Positions 8,469 through 16,381 of a DNA stretch of 36,957 nt are shown piece after piece (positions within the stretch are counted from its first letter, which is position 1; each line of letters begins with the position of its first letter). Below the pieces are notes generated by a model, which was given only the letters and a program-made list of their open reading frames with translations, did no database searches and had not been told where the DNA came from. This DNA is from a virus. Made by a program: the position numbers and the translations under genes. Location of the stretch: IMG/VR virus record IMGVR_UViG_3300028372_000232, positions 1 to 36,957 of that record, one strand, 5' to 3'.

Positions 8469-9138
8469 AGTCTGCTAATTCCCATCCTATATCTTGGCCG
8501 TTGTGAGCTGCTCGGTTAATTGCCTTTTGTACTTCGCCTAGATGCTTGTTAAAAAACCACTCGAAACTCTTGTCCCAGAACTTAATATCCTTCCAAAAGA
8601 AGCCTTGATCGTCTTTTAGACGATTAGTCATTTTAACTTTCGAAGGATATTTGCACCCAAACTCTTTATCCAGCTTGTGGAAGTACTTTATCAGTATGGT
8701 GATATCGTCAATCCAGTGTCTTGTGTACTCATAGGTATCTTTTATTAGTCCTTCAAAGTGGGCAGAATATCCTATGTCGTCGCCCGGATGACGGATTTCT
8801 GTATAGACCCATTCCTCGCCGTTGATAATTATTGTTTCACGGTATACAGGTTCTGATATTCTAAACTCACCAGATTCGACACTGTACTCGTATAGTCTTG
8901 AATGACACTTCCAGTCATTCTCAGCACAATTTCGCTGCACAGAAAATACCATACCGTCGTGTCGATAAAAATCAACAGAGTCTTTCCCCCAGTAGTAAAA
9001 CCCGTTGTCTTCCGGCAGCCAGATATAACTGCCTTTAACTGGGTTTACTCGAGGTATATTGTTGTGAAACTGGTTAGCACGCTTGGCCGACCAGTTCTTT
9101 ACCTTACTTGTTAAATCGTGTTTAAAATCGTGTGTCAT
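8443..9138 (-). CDS. Phage protein of unknown function
   Basis: 231 residues from ATG 9138, chosen over the in-frame ATG at 9144 because AAGAGG ends six bases before it. It is the first gene of the minus-strand operon that runs to 5478 and is driven by a perfect TATAAATA box at 9155-9162. It is rich in Trp, Tyr and charged residues, with a beta-rich first half ('IIINGEEWVYTEIRHPGDD') and a helical second half ('FWDKSFEWFFNKHLGEVQKAINRAA'). It has no metal or nucleotide motif that I can see, and no signal peptide or membrane helix. I do not recognise it. Confidence 0.75.
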   Translation of the reverse strand: MTHDFKHDLTSKVKNWSAKRANQFHNNIPRVNPVKGSYIWLPEDNGFYYWGKDSVDFYRHDGMVFSVQRNCAENDWKCHSRLYEYSVESGEFRISEPVYRETIIINGEEWVYTEIRHPGDDIGYSAHFEGLIKDTYEYTRHWIDDITILIKYFHKLDKEFGCKYPSKVKMTNRLKDDQGFFWKDIKFWDKSFEWFFNKHLGEVQKAINRAAHNGQDIGWELADYAREQWTK

Positions 9139-9154
9139 AAGCATCCTCTTTTTC

Positions 9155-9162
9155 TATTTATA
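9155..9162 (-). promoter_or_regulatory. T4-type late promoter TATAAATA (leftward)
   Basis: Exact match to the T4 late consensus on the minus strand, followed by GAAAAAGAGG and the start of the 8443-9138 gene. It is back to back with the rightward box at 9176-9183, only 13 bases away. Confidence 0.7.
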
Positions 9163-9175
9163 ATCGGTTGGCGAC

Positions 9176-9183
9176 TATAAATA
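9176..9183 (+). promoter_or_regulatory. T4-type late promoter TATAAATA (rightward)
   Basis: Exact consensus on the plus strand (CTATAAATA), followed by ATTTC and the ATG of the QueC-like gene at 9189. The box ends five bases before the start codon, leaving no room for a ribosome-binding site. Confidence 0.65.
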
Positions 9184-9188
9184 ATTTC

Positions 9189-9929
9189 ATGAACCCATAC
9201 CAAAGTGTTAATATCGACGGAGTAGACCTGCCTACTTCTGAAAAATGGAAGCGAATAGGAGTTAGTGTAAGCGGTGGTGCTGATAGTGCTCTACTAGCTT
9301 TTCTAGTTTGTTTGCACACCGATGCAGAAATTCATATTGTTAGTCAAATACGAGGATGGAAAACTAAACCTTGGCAGCGTCAGAACAGCTTAGACGTCTT
9401 TAACTGGCTGGTCAATCACTTTCCTAATACCTCTTTTGAACGTCACGAAGGGTTTATCCCGCCTGATTTAGAATGGGCTGATAAAGGACCAAACATCGTT
9501 GACGAATACGGCAAACTCAAAAGCGGTAACCAGATTATCTTACGCAGTCATAACGAGTACATTGCTCATAAAGAGAACCTAGATGCTTGGTTCGCTGCCG
9601 TAAATAAAAACCCTAGCGTTCACTTTGACGGAGCACTAGAAGACAGAGACGAAAGCCACCTTCCGTTAGTCATGGAACACATGGGAGTAACTGTATGCCA
9701 CCCGTTTGCGTTTACTATGAAGGACTGGATCGTTAAACAATACCAAGAATACGACATCTTAGAACTGCTAAACATTACTAGAAGCTGCGAAGGCGATCTA
9801 AACGACTATCCAGAAGTGTTTGGCAACCTAGATTATCGAACTTATAAACCAGGGCAGCTAGTACCTACCTGCGGAAAGTGTTTTTGGTGCAAAGAGAAGG
9901 AGTGGGCAATTGAACAAGCAATCAAATAG
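9189..9929 (+). CDS. QueC-like PP-loop ATPase
   Basis: 246 residues from ATG 9189; an in-frame TTG at 9168 would place the late promoter inside the gene. 'SVSGGADSALLAF' (SGGADS at 28-33) is the PP-loop of the adenine-nucleotide alpha-hydrolase superfamily. C-terminal 'TRSCEGD' (C200) plus 'TCGKCFWC' (C228, C231, C234) reproduces the four-cysteine zinc site of QueC, the 7-cyano-7-deazaguanine synthase that uses ATP and ammonia on a carboxylate. The middle region is unlike classical QueC and none of the other deazaguanine genes is nearby, so it may adenylate a different substrate. It is the first gene of a rightward operon with two radical SAM genes, and its last codons overlap the first of these. 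Confidence 0.65.
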   Translation: MNPYQSVNIDGVDLPTSEKWKRIGVSVSGGADSALLAFLVCLHTDAEIHIVSQIRGWKTKPWQRQNSLDVFNWLVNHFPNTSFERHEGFIPPDLEWADKGPNIVDEYGKLKSGNQIILRSHNEYIAHKENLDAWFAAVNKNPSVHFDGALEDRDESHLPLVMEHMGVTVCHPFAFTMKDWIVKQYQEYDILELLNITRSCEGDLNDYPEVFGNLDYRTYKPGQLVPTCGKCFWCKEKEWAIEQAIK

Positions 9930-11184
9930 TTGTACGTTTTGTATGCATCCTTTCACAGGACTAGCAACACGCGAAGACGGTGCTGTAAAAGTTTGCTGTC
10001 GTTCGCAGCCTGTTGGGTGGATACAAGAAAATTCACTAGAAGAGATATGGAACAACGACAAGATGCGAGAGGTTCGCAGGCAGGTTTTGAACAACGAAAG
10101 GCCAGATGTGTGTAAACCTTGCTTCGACTTAGAGGATCAAGGCGTCGAGAGCTTACGACAGCGTCATATAGCTGGGGTTATCCCTGAGGCCAGGGTCAAC
10201 TTATATCCTGATGCATTGGACAGTTTGGACGACGACTACACAATGCCCTTTGAGATACCTACAATAGAAGTTAAAATCAATAACTTATGCAATCTCAAAT
10301 GCAGAATGTGCAACCCACTGGACAGCACTAGTTGGAAGGACTGGAACGAAGTCACTGAGTTCTACGAAAAAGAAAACAACTACCTTATTCCTACTGTAGA
10401 TGCGCTAGTTGACAAGCCCGGACAGTATATAGGGCCGTTTGACGATACCGAAAATTGGTGGATTAGCTTTGAGAAGCTGCTTCCTTACTTTCGCAGAGTA
10501 GAATTTGCAGGCGGCGAACCTCTAATGGACCCGAACCATTACAAGATTCTGGATATGCTAGCACCGTGGGGCGACAATATAGAGCTAAAGTACGCTACAA
10601 ACGGTACTACAACCGGTATAAGCAAGGGTCGTAACATACATGAATACTGGCCCAAGTTCAAAAGTGTAGCTGTAAACGTGAGCATAGACGGCTTAGGCGA
10701 CGTATATGAATACATTCGCGGCAACGGCAAGTTCGCAGACGTAGAAGAAAACGTCAAAATAATGAAATCTATCCCTACTGTTACAAGAATTGTCGGTGCG
10801 TTTACTGTGCAGGCCAACAACATTATGCAGATCGACAAGGTTATTGAATACTTTATCAACAAGATGGGCATAGTTTTTTACAGTCACCGTGTAAATTATC
10901 CTCAAGTATTAAGTGCTCAGGTCTTGCCCAACGAGCTAAAAGAGCGTATAATTGTAAATCTAGAACGTATGAAAACAGAAGTGTTATCCTATCCACTAGT
11001 ACAGGAGCATAGCCTATTAGAAACTGTTACATTACAGCAAATACAAGATAACATCAACTATCTAAAAGCAAAAGACCAGCATCACTTATGGGCTGATTGC
11101 GTTGAGTTCAACAGGCGCTTGGACAAAACACGTAATCAAGGCCCGTTTGAAGAAGTTAACCCGGAGTTTAAGCCCTACGTATGA
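9910..11184 (+). CDS. Radical SAM protein with N-terminal twitch/SPASM-type domain
   Basis: 424 residues. The TTG start at 9910 is supported by AAGGAG seven bases upstream, and starting at the later ATG 9943 would lose two cysteines. An N-terminal auxiliary cluster domain has C8, C11, C29, C30, C68 and C71 with 'EIWNNDKMREVR'. The radical SAM core then starts with 'CNLKCRMC' (C127, C131, C134) and has a GGEP motif ('FAGGEPLM'). This order matches the twitch-domain radical SAM family known from marine phages. It would use a [4Fe-4S] cluster and SAM to make a deoxyadenosyl radical; substrate unknown. It overlaps the QueC-like gene by 20 bases and the next radical SAM gene by ATGA. Confidence 0.85.
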   Translation: MNKQSNSCTFCMHPFTGLATREDGAVKVCCRSQPVGWIQENSLEEIWNNDKMREVRRQVLNNERPDVCKPCFDLEDQGVESLRQRHIAGVIPEARVNLYPDALDSLDDDYTMPFEIPTIEVKINNLCNLKCRMCNPLDSTSWKDWNEVTEFYEKENNYLIPTVDALVDKPGQYIGPFDDTENWWISFEKLLPYFRRVEFAGGEPLMDPNHYKILDMLAPWGDNIELKYATNGTTTGISKGRNIHEYWPKFKSVAVNVSIDGLGDVYEYIRGNGKFADVEENVKIMKSIPTVTRIVGAFTVQANNIMQIDKVIEYFINKMGIVFYSHRVNYPQVLSAQVLPNELKERIIVNLERMKTEVLSYPLVQEHSLLETVTLQQIQDNINYLKAKDQHHLWADCVEFNRRLDKTRNQGPFEEVNPEFKPYV

Positions 11185-12065
11185 AGAGTGTTACAAGTAA
11201 GTGGAACCATCAAAAGCAAATTAAAGTAGAATGGAACCTTGGCAAACGCTGTAACCTCGATTGTGCATATTGTCCTGCAGAAATTCACGACAACTTTTCA
11301 CCTCATACAGATATAGAAGTGCTAAAATCTACTGTAGACAAACTGGCTGCACTGCCTAAGTCTGTAAGAATAAGTCTCACGGGCGGTGAACCTTGTGTAC
11401 ATCCGAAGATAGACGAACTGTTAGAGTACGCTAGTACCAGGGTAGACTGGATCAACGTAACAACAAACGGAACTCGAACCTCGGAATGGTATGCAAAACA
11501 ACCTGTTAACCATTACGTGTTTAGTCTGCACTTTGACAACAAAGTAGTAGACAGAGCAATTAACACCATTATTGATTTCAATCACAAAACTATACTGCCG
11601 TTTCACGTCAATGTAATGGCTCACCACGAACACATGCCAGCAGTAAAAGAAGCAGCGAACCTATTTCGTGCTGCTGGAATCAAGTATGCTGTACGCAGGA
11701 TACGCTGGACTGAAAAGCATGACTGGTTTGACGACCTAAGATATAACCACGAAGACTTAAAATGGATACTGAACCAAGATGCGACTGCTCAAGCAAACTG
11801 CGTAGTAGACCATTACAAAGAAATGCACGCCAACGACATTATCAAGAAAAATCAAAATCAGTTTGAAGGTTGGAAATGTTACGCCGGAAGAGAAAGTCTT
11901 ATGATAAACTGGGACGGCGATGTTCATCGTGCTACTTGTAGAGTAGGCGGTAGTTTAGGCAACATTTATAACGGCACCTTCGAACGCCCCGAAGATGCTG
12001 TTATCTGCACAAGAAAGTGGTGCACCTGTGCTGCTGATATCCCTCTTACGAAGAGGAAGCAATAA
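11181..12065 (+). CDS. Radical SAM protein with SPASM-like C-terminal region
   Basis: 294 residues. 'CNLDCAYC' (C24, C28, C31) binds the SAM [4Fe-4S] cluster and 'LTGGEPCVHP' is the SAM-binding GGEP motif. The C-terminal part has more cysteines ('WKCYAGRESLMINWDGDVHRATC' and 'CTRKWCTC'), suggesting an auxiliary cluster. It ends with a basic 'PLTKRKQ' tail. Related ends occur in the 12046-13062 ('CQCQPDTHISKRK') and 20367-21371 ('SADSKIPKVK') proteins, so the three form one subfamily. ATGA-coupled to the upstream twitch-type radical SAM gene. Its 3' end overlaps the convergent 12046-13062 gene by 20 bases. Substrate unknown. Confidence 0.85.
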   Translation: MKSVTSKWNHQKQIKVEWNLGKRCNLDCAYCPAEIHDNFSPHTDIEVLKSTVDKLAALPKSVRISLTGGEPCVHPKIDELLEYASTRVDWINVTTNGTRTSEWYAKQPVNHYVFSLHFDNKVVDRAINTIIDFNHKTILPFHVNVMAHHEHMPAVKEAANLFRAAGIKYAVRRIRWTEKHDWFDDLRYNHEDLKWILNQDATAQANCVVDHYKEMHANDIIKKNQNQFEGWKCYAGRESLMINWDGDVHRATCRVGGSLGNIYNGTFERPEDAVICTRKWCTCAADIPLTKRKQ

Positions 12066-13062
12066 CCTTACGCTTTGAGATATGCGTGTCTGGCTGACAT
12101 TGACACTTTGAAAAAGGACACACAATTGATTTTAGCTCAAACTTGCCTGCGTTAAAGTCGTCCTCAAACGTTTCAGAAAACATGCTGATGTTGTAGTCGT
12201 CAAACAAGTCAGCATTACAACTTCCTCTTACTGTGCCATCGAATGTTATAACTAGATTCTCTAGCGGCACATCACAAAGCCACCCTTCAAAGTTGTTCAC
12301 ATCGGCGTTGATATAATCACTTGTACGCTTCGGCTCTACCGTTTCGTCGCTGTAGAACGCAATGCTGTCGTGAGTTCTAAACAGGTGCATGTTCTTTAGA
12401 ATAAAGTCGCTGTCCGGAATACGCTTTAGGTCACTCTTCATATACTCTTGCTGATCCGGGTTATAGTTAAGGTGATCTTTGCCAGGAAACTCTACTATAG
12501 GCTTTGCTTCGATAAACCAAGGATATTTGCTTTCTGTCTTCATCTTTTCTACAATAGACTTGCACTTTTCAAACTCGCTTGCGTCCATAAGCACCAGTGC
12601 TGTACCGCTGATACCTTGACTGTACAAATAATCGAGCACTTGTATCGAGTGGTCTATATCAGCAAACTCATGATGTACACTTAGAGTAACCTTGTCAAGG
12701 TGTTTGCAGTTATCTCTCCACCAGCGCAGGGTTCGGCTGCCGTTAGTAGTAACCGTAAGTTCAACTTCATGACGTTCTTTTATTTCACGGCAGAATTCTC
12801 CGAAGTGAGGCCACAATGTAGGTTCACCGCCGCCTACAAGATTGATATCAAATTTTGACTTGTCGTACTTTTCGGCATACATATCAAACAACAATCTAAA
12901 GTTCTTTACAACTGTGTCGACGTTCTTAGGATATCTAAAGTTAGCATCTTTGCTGCCAGGGAAGCAATAGGTGCAATTAAAATTACAAATGTCAGTTGGC
13001 CAGAATCTAATATCTAATACGTTCTTTGGCTGCAAGCTAAAAATTCTTTCTAGTTCTTTCAT
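12046..13062 (-). CDS. Radical SAM protein with SPASM-like C-terminal region
   Basis: 338 residues. 'CNFNCTYC' (C26, C30, C33), 'GGGEPTLWPHF' for the GGEP motif, and a C-terminal cysteine set ('WLCDVPLENLVITFDGTVRGSC', 'VCPFSKCQC') that aligns with the 11181-12065 protein. It is second in a leftward operon after the twitch-type radical SAM gene 13059-14471 (ATGA overlap). It lies tail to tail with 11181-12065, giving a mirror-image arrangement of two radical SAM pairs. Likely a post-translational or small-molecule radical enzyme; substrate unknown. Confidence 0.85.
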   Translation of the reverse strand: MKELERIFSLQPKNVLDIRFWPTDICNFNCTYCFPGSKDANFRYPKNVDTVVKNFRLLFDMYAEKYDKSKFDINLVGGGEPTLWPHFGEFCREIKERHEVELTVTTNGSRTLRWWRDNCKHLDKVTLSVHHEFADIDHSIQVLDYLYSQGISGTALVLMDASEFEKCKSIVEKMKTESKYPWFIEAKPIVEFPGKDHLNYNPDQQEYMKSDLKRIPDSDFILKNMHLFRTHDSIAFYSDETVEPKRTSDYINADVNNFEGWLCDVPLENLVITFDGTVRGSCNADLFDDYNISMFSETFEDDFNAGKFELKSIVCPFSKCQCQPDTHISKRKVIASSS

Positions 13063-14471
13063 AGTAAATGTGCTAACTCCGGGAATACTTCTTTAGCGTC
13101 TAAACCGCGTATGCTGTCTAGTTTGGTTACGTATTCTTTGAAACCCGATAACAAGTGGCTATTGTCTTGTGCGTCCATGTGTGCCAAGACTGCTTCCCAG
13201 CGTTTCCAGCCATAAGGATTAATATGCCAGAAATCGTCGTCTTGTCTATAATTGTCCCATAGCCATTCCTTGAACTCAGCGAATATCTCGCGCACTTCTT
13301 TCTTATCCTCCTCTGGCAGAATCTGTATACTGAGAAACGTAGGAATATACAGTAGGTGCATGTTTACTAGGCCGCCGCCCATCTGTACTCCGCCCGGAAC
13401 TGTACCTGCATTGAGCTTCTTAAAATTTGAACGTATCTTCCACTTCATGAACTCTGGCAGGTGCTTGATGTTAAAAATTTGAATAGCTGTTGCTAGACTG
13501 GTTTGAATGTTGTCTGGCGTGTTGTCTAACATATGAAGCGTCTTTTCAACCTGAGCAAAGTCTGTAGGAAATCGAATGTACTCGTCTCGACCGTAACACG
13601 CATCCATGCTAATAGCAAACTTGACCTTTCTAAACTTCTTCCAAAGTTCAATCAACTCGTCGTCAACTAACAGCCCGTTTGAATTATAACGCAACAATAT
13701 TTTGTCTTGATATCCTTGTCGAATTATTTCTTCAATAAACAGCTTATGCTCTTTAATCATCAAGGGCTCACCACCTGCAAAATATACCTGACGAAGGTTT
13801 GGAATTTGATTGTACATTTCATTCCAAAACGTGTCCTTCTCGTGCCACTTGTTGTCAAACTCTTTCTGATCCCACTGCATCTGACGCTTAACGTCAGGAT
13901 CTTCTAAAACCGGAATTAACTTTTTATGATCAGGTACCCACTTCGAACTGTCGTGCGGCGAACACATAACGCATTTGATGTTACAGGTGTGGCCTAAACG
14001 CAAGTCAAGATATTGTAACTTCTCTGGTACTGTACCGTCTTCTTCGGTTTGCTTTATTAAGAAAGGTATGTCGACGCCGTCTTGGTCCCATGTAAGTGTT
14101 TCCCATATACGTTTTGACACAACCCCTTGACTCTCTTCTTTGAAACACTTTGTACAACTCGCTGGTACTTCGCCTTTGAGCATAGTCTTGCGAACGTCTT
14201 TCATGTAGTCGTTGTTCCAAGCTGACATAGGTGTGTCTTTACCAAAGTTTGCAGGTTTGCCATCTTCCATTTTGACCAGACCTACTTCGTGGTCACTGCC
14301 CGCGCCTGAGGCATTTGCACTGCAACACAAGCGCATGTCGCCGTTAGGACGGGTGGCAAAATGAATCCACGGGAGCACACAATAGCTGGGTGACTCCGAC
14401 ACTGCTTCTATTTTGCGTTGGTAATCGCCTAAAGATGTATCCTCGGGCTGCATCCACGAATTGTCTGTCAT
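13059..14471 (-). CDS. Radical SAM protein with N-terminal twitch/SPASM-type domain
   Basis: 470 residues. An N-terminal cluster domain with C31, C49, C50, C106 and C109 ('YCVLPWIHFATRPNGDMRLCC', 'AWNNDYMKDVR', 'CTKC') comes before the core 'CNIKCVMC' (C163, C167, C170) and 'YFAGGEPLM'. Same architecture as the 9910-11184 protein but diverged. The start at ATG 14471 has a good ribosome-binding site (CGGAG, six bases upstream). It opens a two-gene leftward operon, divergent from the 14558 gene. Reaction: SAM cleavage to a deoxyadenosyl radical on an unknown substrate. Confidence 0.85.
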   Translation of the reverse strand: MTDNSWMQPEDTSLGDYQRKIEAVSESPSYCVLPWIHFATRPNGDMRLCCSANASGAGSDHEVGLVKMEDGKPANFGKDTPMSAWNNDYMKDVRKTMLKGEVPASCTKCFKEESQGVVSKRIWETLTWDQDGVDIPFLIKQTEEDGTVPEKLQYLDLRLGHTCNIKCVMCSPHDSSKWVPDHKKLIPVLEDPDVKRQMQWDQKEFDNKWHEKDTFWNEMYNQIPNLRQVYFAGGEPLMIKEHKLFIEEIIRQGYQDKILLRYNSNGLLVDDELIELWKKFRKVKFAISMDACYGRDEYIRFPTDFAQVEKTLHMLDNTPDNIQTSLATAIQIFNIKHLPEFMKWKIRSNFKKLNAGTVPGGVQMGGGLVNMHLLYIPTFLSIQILPEEDKKEVREIFAEFKEWLWDNYRQDDDFWHINPYGWKRWEAVLAHMDAQDNSHLLSGFKEYVTKLDSIRGLDAKEVFPELAHLL

Positions 14472-14544
14472 TAATTTCTCCGTTTGTCTGTGCTAGTATA
14501 TAGTCATAGCGTGTACAACTTATTCAGATTCTGACAGTAACAGA

Positions 14545-14552
14545 GATAAGTA
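14545..14552 (+). promoter_or_regulatory. Late-promoter-like box GATAAGTA
   Basis: GATAAGTA is followed by ATTTT and ATG 14558, the same spacing as CTATAAATA-ATTTC-ATG at 9176-9189. The identical octamer also precedes the 24909-25976 gene on the minus strand, which suggests an accepted variant of TATAAATA. Unproven. Confidence 0.4.
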
Positions 14553-14557
14553 ATTTT

Positions 14558-15142
14558 ATGATTCCCTACTACTTTGAACTCAGCAATCGCATTCCTTTCA
14601 GCAAAAACGAATTGCTGAATACAAATCTTATAGAAATGCTCGACGCAATTGAAACAGACAACTTTGTGCAAAAAGACAACTACTCCGTTGATATTATAAA
14701 CCCGGACTTTATAGAATATCTAAAAGCAAAAGGAATAGAAATAAGAAAAGTAGTAGTCTGGCATTGGCTTGCTAAAGATCCTTATATTGCGCACATAGAC
14801 TCAGGGCCAGACGGTGATACAATTACTGCCGCAATAAACTGGACTCTTACTAAGAACTCTAGGGTAAACTTTTACGAACCACAAGACGCCGATCTCGAAG
14901 TAAAGTTTGGTAACCAAGACTTACCAGACTGGAGCACTTCAAACGTAGGTTCCTATATTCCTATAAACGTTAAAGACGTAGATCCAGTTACAGCGTGGAC
15001 TAGTGAGGGTCCTTGTTTAATTAATCCTGCACTGCCTCATATGATAGTAGCAGACGTTCCTAGAATAGCAGTGTCTTTGCAACTGAAAGAAAATATACCG
15101 TTCAACGATTTAGTAGAGAGGTTTGATAATGGCTCAAAATGA
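14558..15142 (+). CDS. 2OG-Fe(II) oxygenase-like protein
   Basis: 194 residues. 'PYIAHIDSGPDG' gives H79 and D81, 'PALPHMIVADVPRIAVSLQLKE' gives H161 and R169, a full H-x-D...H...R set of the beta-helix oxygenase fold. It is the better-preserved paralogue of the 7881-8468 protein and shares 'NFVQK' and 'INPDF..YL...GIEI'. First gene of a five-gene rightward operon, with a GATAAGTA box just upstream. Its 3' end overlaps the next gene. Substrate unknown. Confidence 0.7.
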   Translation: MIPYYFELSNRIPFSKNELLNTNLIEMLDAIETDNFVQKDNYSVDIINPDFIEYLKAKGIEIRKVVVWHWLAKDPYIAHIDSGPDGDTITAAINWTLTKNSRVNFYEPQDADLEVKFGNQDLPDWSTSNVGSYIPINVKDVDPVTAWTSEGPCLINPALPHMIVADVPRIAVSLQLKENIPFNDLVERFDNGSK

Positions 15143-15818
15143 ACTTTCTAAACAGGTAGACTGCATTAAAGATTACGATGAACTCGAAACCGACTGGCGT
15201 ATTAAAAGATGGATTCCTATAGATCAACAGAAAATAGTAGAATGGTACAACAACCTAATCAACGAATACAACGACTGGATATGGACTTATAGCAAACATA
15301 AGAGCATGTGGAAATACGATCCTAACGAACAGCTAGGAAAATTCATGGCCGATGACGCTTCCTGGGTAATGCTAACGTGGGGTGATGACACAAAAGGCCC
15401 TGTACCTTGGATGCGGGCTATTGCCGAAGAACAATACAGTCCTACTATGCCACACGACAAGCTAGGAGAACGAGAGTGCTTTGCAGGTTATGCACTAGAC
15501 GTAGTAAAAAGTTTGCCGGCGAGAGCAAGAGACATTCAAGTGTCTATACATACTCCAGGAACAAGCCTGCCACCACATCAGGACAGTCCCGAAAAGTTTA
15601 GATTCCACATTCCTATAGAAACAAACGATCAAGCAACGTTTACTATAGACGGTAAAGAGGTTCATATCCCAGCAGACGGCTGGATATACCTTGTAAATAC
15701 CACGTACTTACACAGTACAGAGAACAGTGGCTCTAGCACTAGAACACACATATATGGCGGTGTTATGACCGAAGATATCCTAAACTTAGATTTAAGCGAT
15801 TGTGAAACATTTATATGA
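15129..15818 (+). CDS. Aspartyl/asparaginyl hydroxylase-like 2OG-Fe(II) oxygenase
   Basis: 229 residues from ATG 15129, chosen over TTG 15123 because GAGAGG sits seven bases upstream. 'VSIHTPGTSLPPHQDSPEKFRFHIPI' gives H150 and D152. 'ATFTIDGKEVHIPADGWIYLVNTTYLHSTENSGSSTRTHIYGG' spans the C-terminal strands with H195 and R205. This is the clearest aspartyl beta-hydroxylase-type core in the window. The first 110 residues are Trp-rich and specific to this protein. It is ATGA-coupled to the downstream short-chain dehydrogenase gene. Likely hydroxylates a protein side chain or small molecule. Confidence 0.75.
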   Translation: MAQNELSKQVDCIKDYDELETDWRIKRWIPIDQQKIVEWYNNLINEYNDWIWTYSKHKSMWKYDPNEQLGKFMADDASWVMLTWGDDTKGPVPWMRAIAEEQYSPTMPHDKLGERECFAGYALDVVKSLPARARDIQVSIHTPGTSLPPHQDSPEKFRFHIPIETNDQATFTIDGKEVHIPADGWIYLVNTTYLHSTENSGSSTRTHIYGGVMTEDILNLDLSDCETFI

Positions 15819-16381
15819 AACTACTAATTACAGGACATACCAGCGGATTGGGCAGAGTCTTATACGATTCACTAAAAGTCAAACACGAGTGCACAGGTAT
15901 ATCTCGTTCAACAGGGTATGATTTAACAGATAGAGAAACAGTAAACAACATTGTTGAGATGTCTTTAGACTACGATCACGTGTTAAACGTGTGTAAAGTT
16001 TTTCCGGCTCAGGTCGACTTGCTGCTACAGATTCACCAAATGTGGGAACAGAACAACAAGAATGGAAAGATTGTTAGTATAGGCGGGTTAACTACAGAAT
16101 TCTCCTGGAACTTAATCAGACAGGCTCCTATACATCAAACAGATTACATTGCTGCAAAACACGCTCTGCTCAAAGCACATCAAGATCTAAGTGTGATACA
16201 CCCGTACGATGATCAACCGCAAAGCGTATTGATACGTCCGTTGAACATTGGCACAAAAGATCAAGAACGATCAGACGAACCGTTTAACACAGAAGAAGAA
16301 ATCGCAGACCTTGTAAAACTCGTGCTAGAGAAAGACTTTTATATATCAACTATTGATGTAAGGAAACTAAAGTGTTCTTGA
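15815..16381 (+). CDS. Short-chain dehydrogenase/reductase
   Basis: 188 residues, slightly short for the family. 'TGHTSGLG' (6-13) is the NAD(P)-binding TGxxxGxG motif. 'HVLNVC' stands where NNAG is usual. 'KIVSIGGLT' provides the catalytic Ser region and 'YIAAK' (111-115) the YxxxK pair, followed by 'IRPLNIGT'. NAD(P)-dependent oxidoreduction of an alcohol, carbonyl or nucleotide-sugar is expected. Between two oxygenase genes in one operon, it could oxidise a hydroxyl group introduced by a neighbour (inference). Confidence 0.8.
   Translation: MKLLITGHTSGLGRVLYDSLKVKHECTGISRSTGYDLTDRETVNNIVEMSLDYDHVLNVCKVFPAQVDLLLQIHQMWEQNNKNGKIVSIGGLTTEFSWNLIRQAPIHQTDYIAAKHALLKAHQDLSVIHPYDDQPQSVLIRPLNIGTKDQERSDEPFNTEEEIADLVKLVLEKDFYISTIDVRKLKCS

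Noticed and set aside
9189-12065. QueC-like protein plus radical SAM genes as a 7-deazaguanine (queuosine-type) DNA modification pathway
   Set aside because: The radical SAM proteins have the standard CxxxCxxC motif with SPASM- or twitch-type auxiliary domains and do not look like QueE. No FolE, QueD, QueF or DpdA-like gene is visible in the window.
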